DNA of 64,000 nt from Paramoeba atlantica (GCA_977017575.1 CDRNVI010000035.1:18244-82243), one strand, 5' to 3'; positions 20,588 to 30,478 are shown, numbered from the stretch's first letter. A program made the numbers and translations. The notes: generated from the sequence alone by a model not told the origin.

Positions 20588-20971
20588 TTTTTTTAGTAAA
20601 TATATGCTTTCCCATCTTACCCACTTCTCCTTACCAATCTTTCCAACTTTCCAGGGAGGGTAAGGTCTCCCTCTGCTAGGGGGGGCTTTCCCCTAACCAT
20701 TCGCGCGTTCCGGACCGGGTCTTTCGACCTCTCCCAGCTTGCCTTGTGAACCCTTCTCTTGTTGTACGAGAGGGCGCAAGCAATGGGTCTGTGCCGACAG
20801 CGACACGGTCGCGAAACAGGATGCTGGCCGACGGGGAGGAGATTCACTACCCGTGTACTACCTCACTTGGGGTACCTAGCCCTCGCGGGCTAGGCGTGAG
20901 TATAGACTCTGTCGACGCGACCAGCACCCTCAGCCTTCGAACATGCCGGGATCCGCGAGCCTTGGTTTAGG
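20588..20971 (-). other. 3' UTR of LINE-B3 fragment with GAAA and TCGC hairpins
   Basis: No gene. On the minus strand it runs from the LINE-B3 stop to an A run (20594-20588). It contains a perfect hairpin at 20875-20894 (CCTAGCCC, loop TCGC, GGGCTAGG). A 34-bp word at 20697-20730, repeated exactly at 21685-21718, folds on the minus strand as GGTC-GAAA-GACC. The repeated word probably marks another short mobile unit. Confidence 0.5.
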
Positions 20972-21448
20972 CTACTGCAAAACAAGTGCCGGTTGTGGAT
21001 CTTCAGCCGGCATGCGTGAGACAATCATTCTCGATTGAGAACGCATCAGGGTGAGGTTAAGCTCTTGAAGCAGCTGACGGGTAGCTGCTTCTTGAGATAG
21101 AGTCCCCTGGGAACATGAGGCGCGATGCTTCCCAACCCATCTAAGGATTGATAGGGCACTTGCACTCCAAGCACCATATGATTCTACCACCATGGCAACA
21201 AACACATGTTTTGCTTGTTCCGCCTCCTCTCTCTCTTTCACCTTGTGAGAAGCGGCGTAGTGCTCCGCAAATGATCCTGCCGCCACCCCGTTAGCGTTGC
21301 GGACTAAGTCCGTGTATTTAGGTTGCTGAACGTGGGTGACAGCAAAATCAAGCACCAGACCTTGAGCTTTCTCATAGCCCGGAATAAAGACATCGCCCGG
21401 CCTCGTGGGACAGCCGCCAGGCCCTAGGTTCCCCAGGCTTACCTCACG
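20972..21448 (-). pseudogene. LINE-B3, endonuclease fragment only
   Basis: C-terminal end of a LINE-B protein: REVSLGNLGPGG, the nuclease core RPGDVFIPGYEK...LVLDFAVTHVQQPKY, NANGVAAGSFAEHYAA, and the tail LMRSQSRMIVSRMPAEDP. Everything upstream (fingers and RT) is absent, so this is a strongly 5'-truncated insertion, as is usual for LINEs. It is fused in frame at its 5' side to the unrelated 21449-21600 sequence. Confidence 0.85.
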
Positions 21449-21735
21449 TGAAGGTGATAAATTCGCCTTGGATGGTGATGAATTCGCCTTGAATCGCGGC
21501 ATTGCCTCTATATTTTGACCCATTAGACGAACCAAGTAGGTCCATTGGGGGGGGTATATGATTTTAAAACAAGCAATCAAATTAGCAATTTCATATTTTG
21601 GAGCCCAAAACTAGCAATTCGATCTCCCGTAAGTATAAGAACAATAAAAACAATAACAATAAAAACAAGCAATCTATGCCCAATCCATTCGCGCGTTCCG
21701 GACCGGGTCTTTCGACCTTTTTTTTTTTTTGAGTT
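21449..21735 (-). mobile_element. Mobile fragment shared with 10934-11050, fused to LINE-B3
   Basis: Contains the same sequence as 10934-11050 (ending GGCAATGCCGCGATTC on the minus strand). Here it continues into two copies of AAGGCGAATT(C/T)ATCACC and LINE-B3 instead of poly(A). Upstream are LINE-B-type CTAGTTTTGGGCTC, the 34-bp repeat (21685-21718) and a T run (21719-21731). Confidence 0.5.
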
Positions 21736-22165
21736 CTAACTTTCTATGAATGTACGGTATCACTTTCTTACTTACTTTCCTACTTACTTTACTTCGCCCT
21801 TATCAACTTCGCCCGCTTCTCTCCCTTATCTCCACCCCCCAAAGAAACCATCCGCGACTTCCCGACTTCACCCGCTTCTTTCCCTCACTTCCCCCCCCCC
21901 CCCGAGCATCCATCCGCGCCTTTTTTTTTTGCAAATAATTGGGGGGAATAGTATTGAGTCTAACTTTTTATGTATGGAGTCCAACTTTTCCACAATTTCC
22001 ACACTTACTATAAGTATACGTTTAGAAATTTAGGATGATTGATATAATGGCCCTTCGGGGCACATAATATTTATATTATGAGATATGATTTGTTTGTTTT
22101 GTTTAGAGATTTCATTTATTTAGTTTGGTATAGTGACACTCCTTCTCTAACCTTTTTATAACTGC
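21736..22165. other. Pyrimidine-rich spacer with a UUCG hairpin
   Basis: CTTAC/TTCC-rich tracts and a C run near 21888-21904 with no ORF of substance. At 22050-22061 GCCC-TTCG-GGGC followed by ACATAAT repeats the hairpin at 900-911 and 32074-32085. This marks YR-element terminal sequence ahead of the gag remnant. Confidence 0.5.
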
Positions 22166-22397
22166 ACAAAGATGACGAAACGAAGGACGCGTACTCCAAG
22201 GAAGTTGCAGAAGAAAAGCTACGGAACATGACGGTATCTAAACAATCGACGAATCGCCCGGCCTTTCTCTGCTACCGCTGCCACAAACCAGGTCATTTCC
22301 GAGCGAACTGCCCGTTAAATCAATCGTCTACTCGCTTGACCCCGGGTTTTCGCGGAGGGGTGACGAGCGGCACTTCGAGTGCAAAGAGGAGTCACTA
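22166..22397 (+). pseudogene. Gag C-terminal remnant with CCHC zinc knuckle (YR element 1)
   Basis: In the frame of ATG 22228 the sequence gives LHKDDETKDAYSKEVAEEKL and then a CCHC knuckle, CYRCHKPGHFRANC. It aligns with LHRDDDPQDRYGQLVVDEQL and CFGCHQPGHLRSNC of the element at 29077-30478, so the N-terminal two thirds of Gag are missing. CCHC knuckles bind nucleic acid in retroelement particles. The frame ends at a TAG (22396) and the YR ORF follows in the same frame. Confidence 0.8.
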
Positions 22398-22401
22398 GGT
22401 A

Positions 22402-23550
22402 GTGCTCCCCACCCCTTACATCGCTCGTGCCTGTCCGCTGAAAAAGCGGCGGGTGATTTGTCCAGGTCTATCATTCAGCTCATATTTGCACTCTGCAGGG
22501 AAGGTGCATGCCTTTGTGGCATGTCACGGAACGGGACTGCAGAAGCCACAGCATCGGGTGGCGGAAGTAAGGACGTACTCAAGGGCGGGTCAGGCCAAAC
22601 GATCTCTAGCAGTATATCCCGCCGGAAACAAAATCAGGAAACTGGACGTGCAGTCTGCCCAGGACAAGCTAACATGCACAATTTTGAATCTACCAAGTAC
22701 GAGCCCGCTAGCACACCAAATGAGAACCGCGATAAATCCCATGTGGACGAATGCTACTTGGCTCTCAAGGGCACGACTGTGGGGAAGGCTCGAACTTTTT
22801 TGTCGGGAAAGAGGGGTACCACCAGATCCAATACACGCCTTTTTGTTCCTTCAGCAAAAGGATCTGGCACCCGCGACACTGTTGAGCTACACTCGCAATC
22901 TTCAAACCGTATTTCAGCTGAGTCAAACCGATCCTACCCCTCTCAAAATGTTTGCAAAAGCTCTACAGGCAAGAGGCGCTCTCGAACCAACGCGTCAGAT
23001 GGAGCCAATCACTCCGTGGCAACTACGCCGGCTAAGGACAAAATTATCGTTAAGCGAAGGGATCGCCGCGTTGATCTGTTGGAAGGCCGCAGCCAGATGG
23101 ACAGAAGTCGCAGAACTAACCCTCGAAAGATTCGTGCGAAATCAACCGAACGAAGTCATAGTCTATTGGGGACGGAACGCCAAATCGACTCGTCTCAACC
23201 CGTACCGCTTATCGATGTGCACAGCCATACAAGGGGAAGGAACTCTAGAGATTGCGGAATACGTCCGGTTTATGAGGAAGGGTCAGCAGGTGACAAGCAC
23301 AACGGTTCGGGAAATGGACGTGAAAATGAAGAAAATTCTGGGCCCCGGCTACGGGACACACTCCCTGAAGCGGGGCGCGATAACGTATCTCTTCAACGAG
23401 GTGGCGCTCGGACGCGTCGCTCTCTCAGACGTGCAAAACATAGCCAAACATCAATGCATCAACTCCCTATTACGATACAACGGGAACCTGATAACAACGG
23501 CAAAGGCGCTCGGTACGCAGCGAGCTTCGGTTCTCCTACCAACCCTATAA
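22402..23550 (+). CDS. Tyrosine recombinase of DIRS/VIPER-like element 1
   Basis: 382 aa if translation begins at GTG 22402; the homologue at 30482 has ATG at this codon. The C-terminal half is a tyrosine-recombinase catalytic domain: Arg in AARWTEVAEL, HxxR in GTHSLKRGAITYL, His in IAKHQ, and the nucleophile Tyr in LLRYNG. All catalytic residues are present. Such enzymes insert circular or linear cDNA without duplicating the target, consistent with the TSD-free insertions in this window. The gene follows the Gag frame after one stop codon, and the RT ORF overlaps it in the -1 frame. Confidence 0.85.
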   Translation: MLPTPYIARACPLKKRRVICPGLSFSSYLHSAGKVHAFVACHGTGLQKPQHRVAEVRTYSRAGQAKRSLAVYPAGNKIRKLDVQSAQDKLTCTILNLPSTSPLAHQMRTAINPMWTNATWLSRARLWGRLELFCRERGVPPDPIHAFLFLQQKDLAPATLLSYTRNLQTVFQLSQTDPTPLKMFAKALQARGALEPTRQMEPITPWQLRRLRTKLSLSEGIAALICWKAAARWTEVAELTLERFVRNQPNEVIVYWGRNAKSTRLNPYRLSMCTAIQGEGTLEIAEYVRFMRKGQQVTSTTVREMDVKMKKILGPGYGTHSLKRGAITYLFNEVALGRVALSDVQNIAKHQCINSLLRYNGNLITTAKALGTQRASVLLPTL

Positions 23551-24190
23551 CTCAAGAGGATGTCAACCTTTGTTTCGATCAAATACCGCACGTTAGGCGA
23601 TACAGTGTTATTTGCGCGCGGCGCACTTCCCGTCTTGCACGTCCCGAAGACATGAACCTCCCCCTACACGTTAAGGCTGGAATACCCGTAATGGACGTGC
23701 AGAAAGTGAAGACTTGGATGTCCCCTGGTGCGCTTCACCGCCTGGAAACCGTGATGAGACACTTATTTGACACGCGACTTGCAGCGCAGACCGAACCAGC
23801 AATCAAAGGTAATCTTTCGGAAGCTGATGTCGTTGGTTTGCTTGACGCTGGAGTGATTGAAACAGTCGAACAGAAAGAACTCCATCAGCATCCGACTTTA
23901 CAATACGTTATTCCTTTTACCGTAGTTGAATCCGATGAGGAGGGGAACGCCCGGCGCCGATTCATATCCTGGACCAAGGACGACAATATCAGATTAAAGG
24001 ACTATAAGCCCGACGTTCCTTTATTGCACCCTTCTTGGTATCTGCATAAGGCTGAGGAAGAAGCAGGCGTTAAGCGCGACTTACGTTGCGGGTTCTACCA
24101 AATCGGAGTTCCGCGCGCGGGCACGTGCCAAATTTCGTTTTCGTGACCAAGATGGAGTCTTGCACCAGATGAAAGTTATGCCCATGGGGC
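22458..24190 (+). pseudogene. RT ORF of YR element 1, overlapping YR, frameshifted and truncated
   Basis: Open from 22458 in the -1 frame relative to YR. Recognisable RT-ORF protein starts near 23550 (FDQIPHVRRYSVICARRTSR, LPLHVKAGIPV, IKGNLSEADVVGLLDAG) and reaches the first RT blocks RRRFISWTKD and KRDLRCGFYQIGV. A frameshift near 24112 shifts the next block (AKFRFRDQDG, MPMGH) to another frame. The element ends at about 24190, where it meets the minus-strand LINE-C. The catalytic palm and RNase H are missing. The first part overlapping YR may be translated only by frameshifting or not at all. Confidence 0.75.
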
Positions 24191-26743
24191 ACCGAGGCCG
24201 AATCCCCCGTGACGTTTGTGTCTTTGTATTTGGTCCTTGGCATTAGCATCGAGGGGAAAGAGTGCAATTTCGACAGCCTCTGTTAAGTGTTTGTCGAGCT
24301 CTTGAGGCAGTTCTCCGAGGGCTTGCGGGGGAGTAGTCCTTAGAGCGTAAACCATCTGGCAAAAGCCGGCACATTGTCGTATTAAGGAGAGGGCGACTTG
24401 GGGATCTTCTATCAGCGTTGTGGCCCCTAGGGTTTCGCTGGCTGGATCGATGGCATGGGTCCTAAGGAAGTCCGTACAGTGTTCTGCCGAGCCAACTGGG
24501 GTACCTAGGATCTCAAAATTGCCGTTGTACCGTATCTTTTCGCTTGGTATGTCCGGAAATAAAGTCGACGTATGTGCTGACGCTGGGGGTGTGATAATCT
24601 CGCACTTGGAGAGGTTTAGAAAAAGTCCCCACTTTGGACCGACCTCTGCTAGAATGTCCAAAGCTTTTCTGACTTCCTGGGGTTCCCCTATTAGCACCCC
24701 GTCGTCGAGGTACCAAAGCTGATTTAGAAGATGGGACCGGGATGCTATGTCCTCCGTTACCTCTGCCAATACCAACGAAAATAATAGGGGGCCCAGGGGA
24801 TCTCCTTGCTGTACTCCCTCCGCTGAGGGGATAAAGGAATTATCAAAGGTAAGGCAGCTGGGGTTTGCGTAGCACCACTCCACCCATGGTGACAGCTCGG
24901 GAAAATGCTTACGTGTAAGGAAAATAAAAGCTGGTCTGCTCACGTTATTGAATGCGTTTCGGAGGTCTACTTTGCAGAAAGTTATATTGTCGTTTTCCAG
25001 ATTGTTGAACATTAGTCGGCGGCAGAGATGAATGACTCGCTCTGATCCGGCAGCCGCTGCAACCCCGTACTGCCTGCGACCGAAGAAGGATCCCGCCTTT
25101 TCTTTTGCGGAGAAGCAGGCTGCTTTGCTCACCATCCGTCGAAGGGTTTCTCCTGCTGCAATAGGTCTCACGTCGTCCTCTCCCTTTTCTAGTGCGCAAA
25201 GTCTGGCTCCTGCGAAGAAAGGGTGTGCTTCGTCAGGAGCTTTACCCGCCAGGAGATGATTCGCGAAGGAAGTGAGTGCTGAGAGGGAGTTTAAATTATG
25301 GTCCACATGTTCTAGGATAGCTGCTTGCAGATGTTCTGGTCGTAGCCCCATGGCTCCAGCTGAAGATCCGCGGCGAAAACCGTTAACAACTTTCTTTACC
25401 TCCGATTCGTCAAGTTGCAAAATGCTTTCTTCCAATGGTGGAAGCGGGCAGGTGATGGGATTCCCGTGAGGACTAGGGTGTTTTTCCTCTAGCTTTTGAA
25501 ATGTTTCGGCGTTGTAAGGGGCTAGTGGCGCGGCGGTAAGTGCAGCCATTCCCCGGGAGTATTCACCTTGACGGGTTAGAATTTCTGCTCGTATGGCAGC
25601 CTTCTCCGCTTCGTTCTCATTGCTGAGAGTGTTCCCTTTGGAAGGCTTTCTTTCGTGATCAGAGACAGCCTCGTCCCATAGGGTGGCGTGTTGTCCTGCA
25701 ATCCAGAGTTCCATTCGCTTCATGACGTAAGAGGCATATGAAATGCGTCCTCCTCGGTGTGGAGCTGGAAGTACACACTTCGGGAGCATGGCAAGGAGCG
25801 TCCACGCCCTGGCCGAATTTTCATCTACCGCGGAGGAAAGGGCTGCTGTCAGTATCTTAGACCATAAGTGTCGACATCGATGCGGAACGTCCTTGCACGT
25901 GCTTATTGGGGTTGTACAAACTGTCTCCAGCGGTGGTAGGTTGCCTGTGCCCTGAACATCGTAAATAGCCTCGCCTAGGCACTCTGATGTTTGTGAGGGT
26001 GAAGTGGTTTGCACGGCTCGTCCTTTGCAGTGCTTCGGATGTGATGTTAACTTGTTGACGTCGTAATGTCGGCCGCATGCGTTGCAGAGGAATCGTCCCT
26101 CTTTCTCCCACCATTCGTTGGATACGCTGTTCCCGTGTCGGTAAGCTACATGGTTGTAGTAAGACTGCCATTGTCCGCCGTGAGCTTGGGTTGTCCAGGA
26201 GCAGTTTTCTGCAGGGCATTCTCGTTGTCCAGGGTGATCTTGGGAGGGCGGTGCTTCGCTGTGGTGTGATCGATGTGGGGTTGTAGGTTCTATCGTTTCC
26301 TCTTTTCTTGGCGTAGCCTTCTCTCGCACTTTTTGATGAGATTTCGCGATTCCTCGAGTGTGCCCCTTAGCGTTTGAAGGTGTCATGCATGATTTGCGTC
26401 GGGCAAACTTTTTTGTAACGGAGTCTCCGTCGGACTGTGTCTCTTGGCCTGATCCGAGGACTCGTGAATGGATTGTTTCCTCGTCGCCGATATTTTCTTG
26501 TCCTGTGTCGGGTGTTTGTTTCTCGGCTGAAATCAGGGCCGCATTTTTATGCCATCCGTCCGGAATGTTGGTAGGGATCGGTGTTGTATAGAGCAAATCA
26601 TTGTACGTACTCGGCTGCTTGATCAGGTGAGCATTTCCAGCGAATTGATCCCAGGATCCTGTTTCGTGTGATACTTCCTCACGTAAAAACGACTCATCAT
26701 CCATCGAGGGGGGTGTTTCATGTAAGGGATCGCCTCCGGACAT
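24176..26743 (-). pseudogene. LINE-C: intact N-terminus, 3'-truncated after RT thumb
   Basis: A third restriction-endonuclease LINE lineage, starting at ATG 26743 (MSGGDPLHE). It has the shared N-terminal module GSWDQFAGNAHL...STYNDLLYTTPIP and TPDTGQ, two zinc fingers (CPAENCSWTTQAHGG...HVAYRHG and FLCNACGRHYDV), and RT with RPIAAGETLRRMVSK, CKVDLRNAFNNVSR, GVQQGDPLGPLLF and YLDDGVLIG. The frame is undamaged but stops at HKRHGGFGLG, where the corresponding LINE-B continues for over 400 residues with knuckle and nuclease. LINEs normally lose 5' ends, so loss of the 3' end indicates a later rearrangement with the adjoining YR element. Confidence 0.88.
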
Positions 26744-26791
26744 TAAAAGGAACCGCGTACCTGGAAAAGAGATGAAATAAGGAAAATAATT

Positions 26792-26827
26792 CAACAAGGT
26801 ACAGAAACTGTATCTTTATCGTTAAAG
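26792..26827 (-). other. Spliced-leader relic upstream of LINE-C
   Basis: Complete 36-nt leader on the minus strand (CTTTAACGATAAAG... to TTGTTG), 48 nt before the LINE-C start. GATC and a 10-base A run lie just upstream. Confidence 0.85.
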
Positions 26828-27851
26828 ATCGTTTTTTTTTTCGTACATGGAGAAAATCTTTGCCTCAACCGCCTCGACCGCCACCCGGTGTCCAACCGGC
26901 AGGCTTTTCTTGGTCGAGTGAGCTGGCCACCTTCCAGTGGCAAGATGAATGGGTGTTTCCACCCACGCACCTCAGGGGAGACACCCCATTACAGGGTAGT
27001 GCGAGACTTGCATACCAGAGTTTTGTTGAATCTCGGATTGCGTCAGAGACTCTGGTAGCTCACTCGCTAAAAACTCCACTGCTCCGGATTGTTAGTCCAG
27101 GAGCGCTCCTAGCGTGGAGAAACGAAGGACCTAGCCTAGAAAAAAGGATCTAGTCCCTTCGCTTCTCCGGGAGATGGGGAGGGATAAAACCTCAGCTAGC
27201 ACCAATGCCGTTCCACCTCCACCGAGGGGGTAGGGTTAGCGCGCTCGCTAACGACATACATGCCTCGGCGACGGGATGCTACCCCGTCTATGCCCCGGAA
27301 CGCGGTTAACGACGCCGCGAACAAGGGTTGAACAGGAATAGGAACGGACACATTCCCTCCTGCTAGCTCGGAAACCCTTACGTCGGAAGGCTGGAGGTCG
27401 CCACGCCCCATAAACGACAACGGTCCAATGCCGGGCTCCTGACCTTATCTTCCCCTGCTGACGCACCCAAAAGGATATGCCGTGGCAATGGCGATCCAGT
27501 TATAATTGCGGCGGCTCTATGGCTCCGGCACACGGGCATACGTACCTTGTTTCAATTGGAAAATGTATGATAACTTTATTTGATATGACAAGGTATACAG
27601 TAACCAGGACTACAGTGGGATTATAATATAAATTTATATGCTATGATAAAGTAACGTATGACTGTAGACTTGCTCTATAAGTATTTTTCCTTAATTAGGC
27701 CTTGGTGACATCGCGCGGGCCCTCACTATTTCATTTAAAAGTTTACGGTAAGCAATTTAGGCGAGGGCTATTTACTTACGTGGCCGGCGGGCATTGTACG
27801 CGCTGTATTTTAAGCTTTTATATGATTACATTTCAATCAACAGTTCAATCA
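26828..27851. other. Spacer without recognised genes
   Basis: 26860-27153 (+) is open for about 97 codons (GFSWSSELATFQWQDEW) but matches nothing I know and starts without an ATG. The rest, to 27540, is GC-richer non-coding sequence, then AT-rich to 27851. I see no RNA gene or regulatory motif. Confidence 0.4.
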
Positions 27852-28863
27852 AAAGTTGTACACTTTCGATGAATCTTCATCGAAGGTGTTTTTGACTTTT
27901 TTTGACTTTTTTAACTTTTTGTTTTTGAACGAATTTTTCCATTGGCTGTTGAAAACACGTTGCATGAAACATATAATTTCATTTTAATTTCAATAATTTT
28001 TTGTTTTTTTGTCTGAATTCTGACTTTCCGTTTTCTTTCACATTTTGGCTTGGGGGTACGTTCGTTGATTTCTCAACGAACGTACCCTGTGACCGTAAAA
28101 AATCTGCAGGACCTTAGAGGGAGGAGGAAGAAAGGCCCAACTGATAACTACTTGGTAATCTTGATAATCTTGACCAACTACCTTGATAACAAATTTTAGT
28201 ACCCATTCGTGGGAAGCAATTTGCGAAGCCCAACTACCTTGATAACAAATTTTAGTACCCATTTTGGCCGCGCGGGGGCCCCCGCGTGAGCGGGGGCGCG
28301 CGCGGCCGCGAAACGGCGAGGGCCCGCGTGAGCGGGCCTGAGCCGTACCCCGCGTAGGGTTCCCCTGTGCGTCGTTAGTGGGAAGCAATTTGCGAAGCTC
28401 ACTGAATTTCGTAGTTTTCGCTACGCAGGCGTTGTCAACGTATATAGCGAAGTATAGGATACTGAACGCACGGAAAATGAAAATCAAAAAAAAATTCTTG
28501 GATGTTCCACAAAAGTCCTTGACTTATGCAAAAGTCCTTGATTTCCACCGTGAATTTCCGTTCGTTGAGTACTCAACGAAAATCCGGCACTTCGTTGAGT
28601 ACTCAACGAAAGTCCTGTGTTTACCCCTTCCGCAGGATTGTCGCTCAAAATATGTATATGGATCAGTCAAAAACGCTTCGATGAAGATAAACTGAAGAAA
28701 CGGTGAAATTCCTCTACGAGCCTTCACAAAACACTTCGATGATGCACCAAAAAAGTCAAAATGTCTATATGGATCCGCGAAAAACGTTTGCGTGAAGATT
28801 TGAAAAAATAAAAAAAAAGTCAAAAACACCTTCGATGAAGATTCATCGAAAGTGTACAACTTT
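27852..28863. mobile_element. 1-kb TIR element carrying the hairpin unit in inverse orientation
   Basis: The left end (27852-27902, AAAGTTGTACACTTTCGATG...) is the reverse complement of the right end (about 28813-28863) over some 50 bp, giving terminal inverted repeats. Each TIR itself contains the palindrome CTTCGATGAA-GA-TTCATCGAAG. The interior holds an inverted copy of the 1232-1860 hairpin unit (28482-27857), so one TIR belongs to that unit. It also has two TTCGTTGAGTACTCAACGAA palindromes at 28561-28610. No coding capacity. A short TSD is not certain. Confidence 0.6.
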
Positions 28864-28929
28864 CAATGTGCTTCATCGAAAGTTGTACACTTTCGATGAA
28901 GCTTCATCGAAGGTCCCCCCTACCCGTAT
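28864..28929. repeat. Further TTCGATGAA/TTCATCGAA palindromes
   Basis: TGTGCTTCATCGAAAG and GTTGTACACTTTCGATGAAG lead into CTTCATCGAAGGTCCCCCCTA. The last words equal the end of the hairpin unit at 1840-1860. This is probably a partial second TIR end. Confidence 0.5.
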
Positions 28930-29010
28930 TCTCTAATTGCATGGAGGGGGGTGTTTACTCGTTTGTTATATTCTTGTTAGGTTGTTATTTTGTTACGTTT
29001 AAAGTTTTGT
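28930..29010 (+). promoter_or_regulatory. YR element 5' region with trans-splice acceptor
   Basis: TATTCTCTAATTGCATGG...TATTCTTGTTAG then GTTGTTATTTTG...GTTTTGT. The AG at 28979-28980 follows a T-rich tract. The 30 nt after it (28981-29010) are exactly those found behind the leader at 29047-29076, so AG marks the acceptor used for SL addition. The same block, unspliced, is at 32112-32197. Confidence 0.75.
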
Positions 29011-29046
29011 CTTTAACGATAAAGATACAGTTTCTGTACCTTGTTG
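29011..29046 (+). other. Complete spliced-leader copy at YR element 2
   Basis: 36 nt: CTTTAACGATAAAG, ATACAGTTTCTGTACC, TTGTTG. It is joined without extra bases to the 30-nt 5' UTR (29047-29076) and ATG 29077. This is a genomic copy of the spliced message sitting directly behind the unspliced version. Confidence 0.9.
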
Positions 29047-29076
29047 GTTGTTATTTTGTTACGTTTAAAGTTTTGT

Positions 29077-30478
29077 ATGAGATCCCAACGTTTACGGGCT
29101 CCGTCGGAGCCACGCCAGGAGCGCGATAGATCACCGAAGCGGAATAGGGCGCCGACACCCATTCAGACCTCCTCCGTCCAAGACCATTCTAAGCGTGAGT
29201 CCCTTTCGTGCCCTCCCGTGCGCCCCCCTCTCCCCCCTCTCCCCACGCAGCCGGCTCCGCAGGTATCCGCGCGACCTCCTCCGATTCCCCCTACTCCTGT
29301 CCCAGCGCGCCGAAAGGTACGCCCTTCTGGTAGAGCACTCAGCCCCGCCCGCGAACCGCCTAGCCCTCTCCCTTCCAACCTTCCCAGTTTGCCTGCGAGC
29401 TCCCTCCCTAGCCCCTACCCTTTTCCGCTGGAGGCTCCCGAGCCTATATGCGACGAAGAGGAACCCTTAACCCCGACCAGGTTGAGGATTCTCGCTCGCC
29501 GCGCCGTTACGAGGCCCTTGACATTGACCACGTCGAGTTGCCGCAGCGTTCACGCTGTGATGCGCGTGGGATCATGACACAATCCAGCAAAGAAGAGTTC
29601 ATCACGAAAGTGATTGAGCTTCTGCGCAAGGACTACGAGGTCACCGTCGAGGCTGTATGGTCCCTTCCCCGTGACGGCCTACGGCAGACGGTTATAGGGT
29701 TGGTGCATATGACGCATCCTAAGGACCCTAACTCAACTGAGTTGTTCGCCGAGTGGGATGGGGACAAGAACACTGCCTATCGTTTTCCCCATCCCGAGAT
29801 CAACTACCACTCTTTGGAACTGGCCCATGTTCGGGCGCAGATGCCGGGTGGGAAACCAGTTGAAGATCTGATCCCCACGTTTGAACGCGTCCGTATTACG
29901 GACCCGAAAGGCTTCTCCCCCTACGATCCGGTTACTTGGCAACCGTGGATCGACACGGATGATTTGTTCAAGCCACGTGAACTCATCCGTGAGCTGCGCG
30001 AAGCTCCGCAGCTTGGGGTACGCTTCAACCCTCCGCCACAGCCTGAGCGCCTGTTCAAGATGTTAACTGAATGGGTGTACGCTGCGTGCAATACGGAGGG
30101 ATGGCTAGAGAAGCTAACCTCGCCGTAGCCCTTCTCATCATCGAAGAGCTTCGCAACCATTATTGGGCTGCGGCGGGCGTTGCTGTCGAGCGTGTGCAAC
30201 AGCGGTTGCACCGTGACGACGACCCTCAGGACCGCTACGGTCAGCTTGTGGTTGACGAGCAACTGAGGGGCCGGACTGCGCAGCGTGCTCCTCGTCGACG
30301 CAGCCAAGGACCTTTCTGTTTTGGCTGTCATCAGCCAGGCCACCTCCGATCGAACTGCCCCCAAGCGTCCCAACAGCAGGGGGGGCAGTTCCGTACCACA
30401 CGCGCCCCGCAACTGGATTTTCGCGGCGGGATGGTGGGCAGCGCCAACCGTTACGGCGCAACACGGGCTTTCCACTAG
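29077..30478 (+). pseudogene. Gag of YR element 2, in three frames
   Basis: ATG 29077 follows the leader. The first frame encodes a basic, proline-rich N-terminus (RSPKRNRAPTP, then many PPLPPLP) to about 29500. The second frame (to 30128) holds a folded-looking domain (EEFITKVIELLRKDYEVTVE, WDGDKNTAYRFPHPEINYHS, WQPWIDTDDLFKPRELI). The third (30071-30478) holds ALLIIEELRNHYWAAAGVAV and the knuckle CFGCHQPGHLRSNC. Both transitions shift the frame by -1. They may be mutations or, less likely, programmed shifts. The last frame ends at TAG 30476, four bases before the YR ATG in the same frame. Confidence 0.7.

Noticed and set aside
22458-23545. Independent protein encoded opposite-frame within YR
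   Set aside because: Serine/arginine/glutamate-rich translation with no motif. It is best viewed as the overlap of the RT ORF, with real homology only after 23550.
29011-29046. SL RNA gene, or site-specific CRE/SLACS-type insertion into SL genes
   Set aside because: No leader copy is followed by a GT donor and SL intron, and the leaders precede element 5' UTRs directly. Capture from trans-spliced mRNA explains the positions better.
29163-29378. Minus-strand glycine-rich ORF
   Set aside because: Antisense shadow of the proline-rich Gag N-terminus.
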